A DNA stretch of 64,000 nucleotides. It comes from Martinezella tropici (GTDB lineage Bacteria; Pseudomonadota; Alphaproteobacteria; Rhizobiales; Rhizobiaceae). A program made the translations under genes and the position numbers. The stretch covers positions 1 to 64,000 of the forward strand of contig NZ_QMKK01000037.1 in the NCBI RefSeq assembly GCF_003287875.1, in the 5' to 3' direction. This document shows positions 28,465 to 36,980 of the stretch, piece by piece. Below the pieces are notes generated by a model. It saw nothing but the letters and a program-made list of their open reading frames with translations, made no database searches and was not told the DNA's origin. Position 1 is the first letter of the stretch, and every line of letters starts with the position of its first letter.

Positions 28465-29709
28465 ATGGATCGTCACACCATTCGACGCAGCGCTCTTGCG
28501 TTGCTCTTCGCTTCAGCCATGACCGGTACGGCGATGGCTCAAAGTGCGGCTCCAGTAGCCGTGCCGCCCGCTAGCAGCGACGCCACTCCAAAAGTAGCCT
28601 GTGGTGGCGATCTCACCGCATTCCTGGCCGGCGTGAAGGCCGAGGCGATTGCTGACGGCGCGGATGCAGCCGCCGCAGACAAGACGCTCGCTGGCGCGCA
28701 GATCGACCAGAAGGTTCTCGCCATGGACCGCAGTCAGGGCGTCTTCCGCCAGACCTTCCTCGAGTTTTCCCAGCGCACCGTCAGCCAGGGCCGCCTCGAC
28801 ATCGGCCGCCAGAAGATGAAGCAGTATGCCGATGTCTTCGCCAAGGCCGAAAAGGACTATGGCGTTCCTCCCGGCGTCATCACCGCCTTCTGGGCCATGG
28901 AAACGGACTTCGGCGCCGTTCAGGGCAATTTCAACACACGCAACGCGCTGGTCACCCTTTCGCACGACTGCCGCCGGCCGGACTTCTTCCGTCCGCGCCT
29001 GATTGCGCTGATCGAGCTGGTGCAGCGTGGCGATGTTGATCCGGAAACGACCACGGGTGCATGGGCCGGTGAAATCGGCCAGACGCAGATGCTGCCCCCC
29101 GATATCATCGCTTATGGCACGGATGGCGATGGCGATGGCCATGTCAACCTCAAGACCAGCGCACCTGACGTCATTCTGACGACAGCACGATTCCTCCAGC
29201 ATCTCGGCTTCCAGCGCGGTCAGCCCTGGCTGCAGGAAGTAACAGTCCCGGACAATCTCCCCTGGGAAAAATCCGGCATCGGCGGCACGCTGACGGCTGG
29301 CGATTGGTTCAAGCTCGGCGTCACCCCGCGCGACGGCAACACGAGCTTCGGCTCCCTTCCCGCTGCTCTCATCCTGCCGCAGGGTCGCAAAGGGCCTGCC
29401 TTCCTGACCTATCCGAACTACAATACTTATCTCGGCTGGAACCAGTCGTTCATCTACACGACCTCGGCCGCCTATTTCGCCACCCGCTTTGCCGGTGCCC
29501 CGCCCTATAGCAAAGGCACGCCTGAGGCAGGCCTGAACGATGTCGACATGAAGGCGCTTCAGACCAAGCTCGTGGCGCGCGGCTACGATGTCGGCAAGAT
29601 CGACGGCATTCTCGGCTCCGGTACGCGCGTCGCCATCCAGAAGGAACAATTCCGCCTCGGCATGCCGGCGGATGGCTGGGCAACCACGGCGCTGCTCAAC
29701 GCGCTTTGA
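28465..29709 (+). CDS. Membrane-bound lytic murein transglycosylase, MltB family
   Basis: Periplasmic enzyme that cleaves glycan strands without water. Signal peptide 1-26 (cut after AMAQ region); MltB/SLT_2 domain about 48-340 with catalytic Glu146 in WAMETDFG, the motif GEIGQTQMLPPDI, and a C-terminal peptidoglycan-binding domain (about 350-414, VDMKALQTKLVARGYDVG). There is no lipobox Cys, so it is secreted and soluble. A strong terminator follows. Confidence 0.92.
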   Translation: MDRHTIRRSALALLFASAMTGTAMAQSAAPVAVPPASSDATPKVACGGDLTAFLAGVKAEAIADGADAAAADKTLAGAQIDQKVLAMDRSQGVFRQTFLEFSQRTVSQGRLDIGRQKMKQYADVFAKAEKDYGVPPGVITAFWAMETDFGAVQGNFNTRNALVTLSHDCRRPDFFRPRLIALIELVQRGDVDPETTTGAWAGEIGQTQMLPPDIIAYGTDGDGDGHVNLKTSAPDVILTTARFLQHLGFQRGQPWLQEVTVPDNLPWEKSGIGGTLTAGDWFKLGVTPRDGNTSFGSLPAALILPQGRKGPAFLTYPNYNTYLGWNQSFIYTTSAAYFATRFAGAPPYSKGTPEAGLNDVDMKALQTKLVARGYDVGKIDGILGSGTRVAIQKEQFRLGMPADGWATTALLNAL

Positions 29710-29731
29710 CCTCTTTTGCATCCCTATCGAA

Positions 29732-29755
29732 AAGGCGGCTCCGAGCCGCCTTTTT
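29732..29755 (+). terminator. Terminator after the MltB-type gene
   Basis: Stem aaggcggct / agccgcctt, loop ccg, then a T-run. Starts 23 bases beyond the stop. Confidence 0.9.
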
Positions 29756-29869
29756 GCTATGCGCAGTTCCGCCAGCTCCTCGATAACCGACTACCGCGGA
29801 TTCGAGCAGAAAACGGGTGGAACCCCAGCCCTCTCCCGGGTTACATGGGCTGAAACGGGGGAGACGACA

Positions 29870-30796
29870 ATGAGTAACGAAAACCGGATGAGCGCCTTGA
29901 CCTGGGGGCTGCTGCTGTTGCTCGGGCTGATCTGGGGCGGCTCGTTTTTCTTTGCCCGTATTGCGGTCCATCATGTTCCGCCCTTTACGCTCGTTCTTCT
30001 GCGCCTGTCTCTGGCGGCGCTGGCGCTGCATCTCTACCTTGCCGGCCGCTTTGGCATCTACCAGGTATTACGGACCCAGTGGCGGCAATTCCTCCTGCTG
30101 GGGCTCATCAACAATGCCGTGCCGCATACCCTGATCTTCTTCGGCCAAACGCAGATGGGCGCCGGTCTTGCCTCCATCCTCAACGCAACCACACCAATCT
30201 GGACCGTCCTGATCGGCAACCAGCTGACCACCGACGAACGCCTCACGTCAGCGAAGCTCATCGGCTGTTTCACCGGACTGATCGGGACGGCAGTGCTGCT
30301 CGGACCAAGCGTCACCACCGGCGGCTCGGTTCCCTTCTGGGCATTGTCCCTGCCAATCCTCGCGGCGATTTCCTATGGCTTTGCCGCCATCTACGCCAAA
30401 CGCTTCAAGGGCATCGCCCCACCCGTCGTTGCGGCCGGTCAATTGACCGCTTCCTCGCTGATCATGCTGCCGGTCGCCGTGACCGTTGACCAACCCTGGT
30501 CTCTTGCGGCACCGCCGGCGACGGCGATCGCGGCTATTCTAGGCTTGGCACTGCTGTCGACGGCTTTCGCCTATATTCTCTACTTTCGCATCATGGCGCT
30601 TGCCGGCGCCACGAATGCTTCACTGGTGACACTGCTGGTGCCGCCAAGCGCACTTCTGCTTGGCTTCCTGTTCCTGGATGAGCGGCTTGGCTTCGCCGAG
30701 ATCGCCGGCATGGTGCTGATCGGCGCGGGTCTGCTCGTCCTCGACGGCCGGCTCTATGCATGGATGAAACACGGCACACGAACGCGCACAACGTGA
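29870..30796 (+). CDS. EamA/DMT superfamily transporter
   Basis: Ten-segment inner-membrane carrier, probably an exporter of a small metabolite; substrate unknown. Two EamA repeats are visible: the first with LIWGGSFFFARIAVHHVPPF, the second ending in LLGFLFLDERLGFAEIAGM. The ATG at 29870 follows GGGGGAG by 7 bases and gives 308 aa. The gene stands alone between two terminators. Confidence 0.9.
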   Translation: MSNENRMSALTWGLLLLLGLIWGGSFFFARIAVHHVPPFTLVLLRLSLAALALHLYLAGRFGIYQVLRTQWRQFLLLGLINNAVPHTLIFFGQTQMGAGLASILNATTPIWTVLIGNQLTTDERLTSAKLIGCFTGLIGTAVLLGPSVTTGGSVPFWALSLPILAAISYGFAAIYAKRFKGIAPPVVAAGQLTASSLIMLPVAVTVDQPWSLAAPPATAIAAILGLALLSTAFAYILYFRIMALAGATNASLVTLLVPPSALLLGFLFLDERLGFAEIAGMVLIGAGLLVLDGRLYAWMKHGTRTRTT

Positions 30797-31012
30797 TTGG
30801 CCGCTCCATCGAGTGGTCTTCGGTCACAGCATGTTAATACTTATTCACAACCCGTCACTTAGCAGGCGACTGGAATTTTCATAGTAAAATCAAAATACTG
30901 TCGCGATTATCTGAATCGAAGCACCAACCTCATGCCGCGTCGCAGCATCGAATTTGCTTTCCAAACGACATATTTTCGACATAAAATTTAACGGCTGACT
31001 GAGGAGGAAGAC

Positions 31013-31090
31013 ATGGGATTGACGCGATCCATCAACGTCCTAGTGGTCGGTGCGGCCTTCGCTTTTGTCGTAACGATGCTTTTCATCTGA
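31013..31090 (+). CDS. Small 25-residue hydrophobic peptide
   Basis: An ATG with a near-perfect ribosome site (GAGGAGGAAG, 4-9 bases upstream) opens a 25-codon frame: a short basic head MGLTRSIN, then one hydrophobic helix rich in Val, Ala and Phe ending in MLFI. It would be a single-span membrane peptide. A bidirectional terminator follows 65 bp later. It is too short for usual gene callers. I know no function; candidates include a regulator of a membrane complex or a stress peptide. Confidence 0.6.
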   Translation: MGLTRSINVLVVGAAFAFVVTMLFI

Positions 31091-31154
31091 CGGCTTTGAC
31101 GAAATTCGCAGACGATCAAACTCCGAAAAGCTAACAAAACCCCTGCCTTATTAG

Positions 31155-31188
31155 AAAAGCGCATGCCCGGGCCGGACATGCGCTTTTT
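31155..31188. terminator. Bidirectional terminator between the small peptide and metF
   Basis: 11-bp perfect stem aaaagcgcatg / catgcgctttt with an 11-base loop and T-rich sequence on both strands. It ends metF (minus) and the peptide transcript (plus). Confidence 0.88.
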
Positions 31189-31205
31189 CATACCGGGCGA
31201 AATGC

Positions 31206-32108
31206 TCAGGCGGCGGCGCCGGCGCGCGCATCCAACTTGCGCTGAAGCCCCAGCCGCTCAAGGACGGCTGAGACGAGCGCCGAGCGATTCATTGTATAAA
31301 GATGAAACTCATGAATGCCGCGGCGTATGAGATCCTGGATCTGCTCGGCCGCAACATCCGCAGCAACCTTGGCGCGTTCCTCGACATTCTCATCCAGACC
31401 ATCGAAACGATCGTCAAGCCAGGACGGGATACTGGCGCCGCACGCACCGGCAAAGCGCTTGAGCTGCGTGAGGTTCTGGATCGGCATGATGCCGGGCACA
31501 ACGGGGATCCGGATGCCGGCCGCACGAACGCGATCATGATAGCGCTCGAAGGCGTCATTATCGAAGAAGAACTGCGTCAGCGCCCGGTCGGCGCCGTTCT
31601 CGGCCTTGCGCTTCAGCATGTCGATATCTGCAGCCGTATCGCGGCTTTCTGGATGCTTTTCCGGATAGGCGGATACGGAGATATCGAAATCGCCGCGCTC
31701 CCGCAACGCGCCCACCAATTCGGCAGCATTGGCATAACCGCCCGGATGCGGCTGGTAGGCCGAGCCGACACCGCCGGGCGGATCGCCGCGCAACGCGACG
31801 AAACGGCGAACGCCGGCAGCCAGGAACTCATCGATCACCCGATGCGTATCTTCGCGTGTTGCGCCGACACAGGTGAGATGCGATGCCGTCGTGAACGGTG
31901 TTTCATGGATCATCTTGCGCACGGCGGAAAGCGTCGGCGCCTTGGTCGAGCCACCTGCCCCGTAGGTCACCGAAACGAACTCCGGCTCCCAATCGCTAAG
32001 ATCTGCCACGGTGGCCCACAGCTGTTGCTCCGCTTCCTCCGACTTCGGCGGAAAGAACTCGAAGGAGATGCGGATACCGTCACTAAGACTTTCGGATCTC
32101 GAGGACAT
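31206..32108 (-). CDS. metF: Methylenetetrahydrofolate reductase
   Basis: FAD enzyme reducing 5,10-methylene-THF to 5-methyl-THF, the methyl donor for methionine synthesis. The 300-residue protein starts with ISFEFFPPKSEEAE (catalytic Glu), and shows TYGAGGSTK, LRGDPPGG and QFFFDNDAF, all typical. ATG at 32108 has GGGAGAG upstream; a TTG at 32126 is an alternative. It lies 1 bp after the ArsR-methyltransferase gene, so both should share a transcript controlled by the palindrome at 33154. Confidence 0.95.
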   Translation of the reverse strand: MSSRSESLSDGIRISFEFFPPKSEEAEQQLWATVADLSDWEPEFVSVTYGAGGSTKAPTLSAVRKMIHETPFTTASHLTCVGATREDTHRVIDEFLAAGVRRFVALRGDPPGGVGSAYQPHPGGYANAAELVGALRERGDFDISVSAYPEKHPESRDTAADIDMLKRKAENGADRALTQFFFDNDAFERYHDRVRAAGIRIPVVPGIMPIQNLTQLKRFAGACGASIPSWLDDRFDGLDENVEERAKVAADVAAEQIQDLIRRGIHEFHLYTMNRSALVSAVLERLGLQRKLDARAGAAA

Positions 32109-32109
32109 G

Positions 32110-33135
32110 TCAAACTCTCCCGGCAAGAATGGGGGACGACTGGTGGCCTTGGTCGGTGGCCATGAGCAGCCGCGGATCGCGCGCCAGCCAAATACTGACT
32201 GTCAGCGCCGGACCGCCTTCCCTCTCCGAATGGAGGTGCTGCACGCGCTCGACATCGAGCCCCGCCAGCTTCAGCCAATCCGATATTGTCTGATCCGAGA
32301 AGCCGAGACGCAAATGCGCATGCTCGTCGCGCAGATATTCAAGCGCGTGCGGCGCGAGATCGATGATGACGAGCCGGCCACCGGGCCGCAGCATTCGCGC
32401 CGCCTCGGCAACGGCAATCTCCGGCTGATCGAGGAAATGCAGCACCTGATGGATGGTGATCAGATCGAAATCCTGCTGCTCGAGCGGCAGGTTGAAAATA
32501 TCGCCATGGCGCACCGACGCAGCGGTGATGTTGGCACGATCGAGATTGGCACGGGCGACCGCGAGCATGTCACGGCTGGCATCGATGCCGACGGCGCGAC
32601 GATAGTGGCCAGCCAGGAGCTGCAGCATCCGGCCCGTACCCGTCCCGAGATCGAGGAAGGAATCGATCGGCTGCGGGCCGATCAGCTCGATCAGCGCCTT
32701 GTCGACATCCTCGTCGGCGACATGCAGGCGACGCAGTTCGTCCCACTCGGCGGCATTGCGACTGAAATAGGCCTGCGCCCGTTCGGCACGGATGCGCTTG
32801 ACCGAAGCAAGGCGCTCGCCGTCACGCAGAAGAACGGTGTCCTTCTCGGCGGTGTGGCGCAGAAGCGTACGCGCCAAGGTCACCGCCTTGCCCTCCTGCT
32901 TCAAGCGGAAATAAGCCCAAGCGCCTTCCTGATAGCGGTCGATCAGGCCGGCTTCGCCAAGCAGCTTCAGATGCCGCGAGATGCGGGGCTGCGACTGGCC
33001 GAGAATTTCGGTAAGATCGGTGACGGTCAGATCGCTTGCTGCGAGTAATGCCATGAGGCGTAGCCGCGTCGGTTCGCCGACCGCCTTCAGCACGTCCACA
33101 ACTTCATCCAAGCCGAGCTTCACCACATCCGTCAT
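32110..33135 (-). CDS. ArsR-family regulator fused to a SAM-dependent methyltransferase
   Basis: Two-domain protein of 341 aa. The N-terminal winged helix (about 5-90; EPTRLRLMALLAASDLTV and QSQPRISRHLKLLGEAGLI) is ArsR type. The C-terminal class I methyltransferase domain (about 145-330) has FLDLGTGTGRMLQLL, AVGIDASRDML and LRPGGRLVIIDLAPH. A regulator that binds SAM or SAH directly and controls the adjacent metF is a natural reading. ATG at 33135 chosen; a TTG at 33150 is possible. No Cys metal site of classic ArsR is evident. Confidence 0.88.
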   Translation of the reverse strand: MTDVVKLGLDEVVDVLKAVGEPTRLRLMALLAASDLTVTDLTEILGQSQPRISRHLKLLGEAGLIDRYQEGAWAYFRLKQEGKAVTLARTLLRHTAEKDTVLLRDGERLASVKRIRAERAQAYFSRNAAEWDELRRLHVADEDVDKALIELIGPQPIDSFLDLGTGTGRMLQLLAGHYRRAVGIDASRDMLAVARANLDRANITAASVRHGDIFNLPLEQQDFDLITIHQVLHFLDQPEIAVAEAARMLRPGGRLVIIDLAPHALEYLRDEHAHLRLGFSDQTISDWLKLAGLDVERVQHLHSEREGGPALTVSIWLARDPRLLMATDQGHQSSPILAGRV

Positions 33136-33153
33136 TCGACACCCAATCAAGAT

Positions 33154-33169
33154 ATAAAGATATCTTTAT
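33154..33169. promoter_or_regulatory. Perfect 16-bp palindrome, probable ArsR operator
   Basis: ATAAAGATATCTTTAT is fully self-complementary and lies 18 bp before the ArsR-methyltransferase start. AT-rich perfect palindromes are common ArsR-family operators; it would serve the regulator and metF together. Confidence 0.7.
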
Positions 33170-33280
33170 GTGATTTGAATGAACTCCGCAAGCACTAATC
33201 GCCATAGAGACCGGTGGGGCGTCGGAAATCTGTTATTTTTTGTCGGCTGGGGAATGTATGCTTCCTGCACTACCGCAAAG

Positions 33281-33310
33281 AAAAACCCCGGCCTGTGAAC
33301 TGCCGGGGTT
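33281..33310 (-). terminator. Terminator of ettA
   Basis: Stem aaccccggc / gccggggtt with a 9-base loop; on the minus strand it is followed by five T. It begins 30 bases beyond the ettA stop. Confidence 0.88.
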
Positions 33311-33340
33311 CTCCTTCTCCATAACGGAAAGACAGCAAAC

Positions 33341-34990
33341 TTATCGTGTCAGTCGCTTATGCGCCTGGCTGCCCGGATTGAGAGCATCGGGGCCGAGGCG
33401 GCGGACCTTGTCCTGCTCGTAATCTTCGAAATTGCCTTCGAACCATTCGACATGGCCTTCGCCCTCAAAGGCCAGGATATGCGTGGCCAGGCGGTCGAGG
33501 AACATGCGATCGTGGCTGATGATGATGGCGCAGCCCGCGAAGTTTTCGAGCGCGCTTTCCAGCGCTCCCAGCGTTTCCGTATCGAGGTCGTTGGTCGGTT
33601 CGTCGAGCAGAAGCACGTTGCCGCCGGACTTCAACATCTTGGCCAGGTGCACGCGGTTGCGCTGACCGCCGGAGAGATTGCCGACCTTCTGCTGCTGGTC
33701 GCCGCCCTTGAAGTTAAAGGCGCCGCAATAGGCGCGCGAGTTCATATCGAACTTGCCGAGCTTGATGACTTCAGCGCCGCCGGAGATTTCCTCCCATACC
33801 GTCTTGTTACCATCAAGCGCGTCGCGGCTCTGGTCGACATAGCTGAGATGCACCGTCTCGCCGATGCGGATCGAGCCGGAATCCGGCTTTTCCTGCCCGG
33901 TGATCATCTTGAACAGGGTCGTCTTGCCGGCGCCATTCGGGCCGATGATGCCGACGATACCGCCGGGCGGCAGCTTGATCGACAGATCCTTGATCAGCGT
34001 GCGGCCTTCGAAACCCTTGGTGATACCCTCCATCTCGATCACCACCTGACCGAGACGCTCGCTGACCGGAATGATGATCTGCGCATCGCCAGGACGCTGA
34101 TTTTCGGCAGCATCGACCAGCTGCTCGTAAGCGTTGATACGCGCCTTGGACTTGGCCTGACGGGCTTTGGGGCTGGAGGCGATCCATTCCTGTTCGCGGC
34201 TGATCGCCTTCTGGCGGCCAGCTTCTTCACGGGCTTCCTGTAGCATGCGCTTGGCCTTGGCCTGCAGATAGGCGGAGTAGTTGCCTTCGTAGGGAATGCC
34301 GCGGCCGCGGTCGAGTTCGAGAATCCAGCCAGTAACATTGTCGAGGAAGTAGCGGTCGTGGGTGATCATCATCACGGCACCCGGATAGTCGCGCAGGTGC
34401 TTTTCCAGCCAGGCAATGGTCTCGGCATCGAGATGGTTGGTCGGTTCGTCGAGCAGCAGCAGATCTGGCTGCGAGAGAAGCAGGCGGCAAAGCGCGATAC
34501 GGCGGCGCTCACCGCCGGAAAGGCTGGTGACTTCGGCATCGCGCGGCGGGCAGCGCAATGCATCCATCGCCATTTCCACCTGGCTTTCCAGATCCCAGAG
34601 GTTCTGGCTGTCGATGATATCCTGAAGCTTGGCCCCCTCTTCCGCAGTCTCGTCGGAATAGTTCATCATCAATTCGTTGTAGCGATTGAGGATTTCGGTT
34701 TTTTTGGCAACGCCTTCCATGACGTTTTCGAAAACCGTCTTGTTGGGATCGAGCTGCGGCTCCTGTGGCAGATAGCCGATGGTCGCGCCTTCGGCCAGCC
34801 AGGCTTCACCGGTATATTCCTTGTCGAGGCCAGCCATGATGCGCAGCACCGTCGACTTACCTGCGCCGTTCGGACCGAGAATACCGATTTTGGCATCGGG
34901 ATAGAACGAGAGATGGATATTCTCGAGGATCTTCTTGGCGCCATAGGACTTATTCAGACCGGCCATATGATAAATGAACTGACGTGCCAT
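33341..34990 (-). CDS. ettA: Energy-dependent translational throttle protein EttA (ABC-F)
   Basis: Soluble ABC-F ATPase that binds the ribosomal E site and gates the first elongation steps according to ATP/ADP. The 549-residue protein has two ABC domains: Walker A GPNGAGKST at 39-47 and again IGPNGAGKTT near 360, signatures SLSGGERRR and LSGGQRNRVHL, and the linker arm with many basic and coiled-coil residues (about 240-300). ATG at 34990 starts the standard MARQFIYHM; an upstream frame extension is ignored. Length matches the family (about 555). Confidence 0.95.
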   Translation of the reverse strand: MARQFIYHMAGLNKSYGAKKILENIHLSFYPDAKIGILGPNGAGKSTVLRIMAGLDKEYTGEAWLAEGATIGYLPQEPQLDPNKTVFENVMEGVAKKTEILNRYNELMMNYSDETAEEGAKLQDIIDSQNLWDLESQVEMAMDALRCPPRDAEVTSLSGGERRRIALCRLLLSQPDLLLLDEPTNHLDAETIAWLEKHLRDYPGAVMMITHDRYFLDNVTGWILELDRGRGIPYEGNYSAYLQAKAKRMLQEAREEAGRQKAISREQEWIASSPKARQAKSKARINAYEQLVDAAENQRPGDAQIIIPVSERLGQVVIEMEGITKGFEGRTLIKDLSIKLPPGGIVGIIGPNGAGKTTLFKMITGQEKPDSGSIRIGETVHLSYVDQSRDALDGNKTVWEEISGGAEVIKLGKFDMNSRAYCGAFNFKGGDQQQKVGNLSGGQRNRVHLAKMLKSGGNVLLLDEPTNDLDTETLGALESALENFAGCAIIISHDRMFLDRLATHILAFEGEGHVEWFEGNFEDYEQDKVRRLGPDALNPGSQAHKRLTR

Positions 34991-35115
34991 AGCTTGGGTT
35001 ACTCCACAGGCGGATAACATTGCGAATTGTGCCGCTATGTAGGCGAAACCCCGCCCTCGGGCAACGGCGAAACCTCGTCCGAGGGCATTATCCGCGTCAG
35101 AAAAGCTGTATTTTC

Positions 35116-35862
35116 TCAGAAGCCGGCTGCATCCACCACACCCCGATCGCAGCCGAAGGCGGTGCTGCCGGCGCTTTGGATCAGTTTACCGAGCCGCGGC
35201 TCATTGCCCTCTTGAGGTTCGATCGCATCTTCCGAGAGGCCGATGGTCAGCTCCGAAATCATCCTGACATCGCCGACACGGCGGCAACTCATCTTGATGC
35301 GCGCGTTGGCACCCTCACCGAAACTCTGGTCGAAGGCGGCCTTGATGCTTTCGGCATCGAGTTCCTTGCCGATATTCTCCGCAAACAGATCGCGCACGGA
35401 CGACGCATTGAGCTCCGCGATCAGACCGGTAGCGATGGAAAAATATTTGTCGGCGCTGAGCTTCGTGCAGGTCCCGTGCTTGATCCATTCATGCCGCTCG
35501 AGCCCGGATTGCGTGCCCGGCATCACCTTGTCCAGCTTCGCCTTGACATCCTGCGACAGCTCCACCGCCGGCAAATCCTTCCAGTCGCGGCCGCGATCCG
35601 CCTGCTTCAAATCCTCCGAAACATCGCAATATTCCTGCCTCATCGGCCAGAGGCCATGCAGCGAGAAATTCTTGGCGTCATAACTGCTCGACGATTGGTT
35701 TCGGCATTCGGCCTTCTTCTGGTTCGTCGCGCAAAATGCCGGCTCCCAGCTCGCCGCCAGGATAAAACGCGTTCGGCCGCGGCTGTGCTCCTGCGCCATG
35801 GCGCTGGCGGCCGTTCCGACTGAAAGAAATACAACTGCAAATACCCGAAGCAACTGCCTCAT
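35116..35862 (-). CDS. Secreted ribonuclease T2 family protein
   Basis: Endoribonuclease cleaving RNA through 2',3'-cyclic products. A signal peptide (about 1-23, ending AMAQ) points to the periplasm or outside. Both active-site segments are present: CAS-I with His69 (NFSLHGLWP) and CAS-II with His124, Glu125 and His129 (HEWIKHGTC). Several Cys residues suggest disulfides. Length 248 aa is normal. Single gene; role may be nutrient or phosphate scavenging from RNA. Confidence 0.92.
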   Translation of the reverse strand: MRQLLRVFAVVFLSVGTAASAMAQEHSRGRTRFILAASWEPAFCATNQKKAECRNQSSSSYDAKNFSLHGLWPMRQEYCDVSEDLKQADRGRDWKDLPAVELSQDVKAKLDKVMPGTQSGLERHEWIKHGTCTKLSADKYFSIATGLIAELNASSVRDLFAENIGKELDAESIKAAFDQSFGEGANARIKMSCRRVGDVRMISELTIGLSEDAIEPQEGNEPRLGKLIQSAGSTAFGCDRGVVDAAGF

Positions 35863-36028
35863 TCCCGGTCTCCAATTAGAACATTATAGGAACAAATAAG
35901 CAGTTTGATCGCGCGGGCGCAATCCTGAATCGTAGTGCTCGGAAAGATTTATTTCTGTGTGCTTCGACACCTATCCATTGCAATCCGTCGGATGATAACC
36001 TTTCGTCCCAATAGGGAGCACCGAATGC

Positions 36029-36961
36029 ATGTTCGCGGATACGCAGCGCCTGAATAGCCCGACGGGCGCGAAGATCGCCTATCATCATGTGCCAGCGGCG
36101 GCAGAAGCACGCGGCATCCTGCTGATATCACATGGTCTTGCCGAACACTCCCGCCGCTACGAGACCTTTGCCGAGGCGATGGCCAGTCAAGGCTTCCATG
36201 TCTACGCCCACGATCATCGCGGCCACGGCGAGACCGTTGCCCATGAAGCGCCCATCGGCCGCTTCGCGCGAAGAGGTGGAGCGGAGCATGTCATCGCCGA
36301 TGTGCTCGCCATGCGCGAGCTTGCCGCAGGCGTTCATCCCGGACTGCCGATCATCCTGTTCGGCCACTCCATGGGTGGATTGATCAGCCTCAACACCGTC
36401 GTCACGCATCCGGACAAGTTCGATGCCGTCGCGGTGTGGAATTCCAACTTCAATGCGGGCCTTGCGGGCCGCGCCGCCCAGCTCATTCTCAAGACGGAGC
36501 GCATGTTCAAGGGATCGGACGTTCCAAGCGGCCCCTTGCCGAAGCTGACCTTCGGCACCTGGGGCCGGTCGATCGCAAATCGCCGCACCGACTTCGACTG
36601 GCTTTCGCGCATCCCCGAGCAGGTGGACAAATACATCGCCGATCCGCTTTGCGGCTTCGATGCCTCCGTCTCGCTCTGGCTCGACATATTCGAGCTTACC
36701 TTCAAGGCACCGCAAAAGATCTATCTCGACCGGCTTCGACGCGACATGCCCATCCATCTCGTCGGCGGCGGCGAGGATCCGGCCACCGATAATGCGAAAG
36801 CGATCTCCTGGCTGGCAAGCCATTTGAAAAGCGCCGGCTTCTCTCATATTACAACAGAGATCTACCCTGACATGCGGCACGAGACGCTCAACGAAATCGG
36901 TGCCGATGAAGCCATTTCCCGCTTTGCAGATTGGTGCAAAGAGGTGGCGGCAAGCACCTGA
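36029..36961 (+). CDS. Alpha/beta hydrolase, monoacylglycerol lipase-like
   Basis: Serine hydrolase of the Hydrolase_4 group that likely acts on monoacylglycerol or lysophospholipid. The oxyanion-region motif SHGLAEHSRRY, then DHRGHGE, the nucleophile Ser114 in GHSMGG, and a late Asp/His (GGEDPATDN, DMRHETLNE) form a full triad. There is no signal peptide, so it is cytoplasmic. It ends 19 bp before the DMT transporter and may be its first operon partner. Confidence 0.87.
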   Translation: MFADTQRLNSPTGAKIAYHHVPAAAEARGILLISHGLAEHSRRYETFAEAMASQGFHVYAHDHRGHGETVAHEAPIGRFARRGGAEHVIADVLAMRELAAGVHPGLPIILFGHSMGGLISLNTVVTHPDKFDAVAVWNSNFNAGLAGRAAQLILKTERMFKGSDVPSGPLPKLTFGTWGRSIANRRTDFDWLSRIPEQVDKYIADPLCGFDASVSLWLDIFELTFKAPQKIYLDRLRRDMPIHLVGGGEDPATDNAKAISWLASHLKSAGFSHITTEIYPDMRHETLNEIGADEAISRFADWCKEVAAST

Positions 36962-36980
36962 TTCTCATGGGAATTCTGCA

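Noticed and set aside
28513..29721. 402-codon frame opposite the MltB-type gene
   Set aside because: Shadow of a gene with signal peptide, catalytic Glu and terminator in the correct direction.
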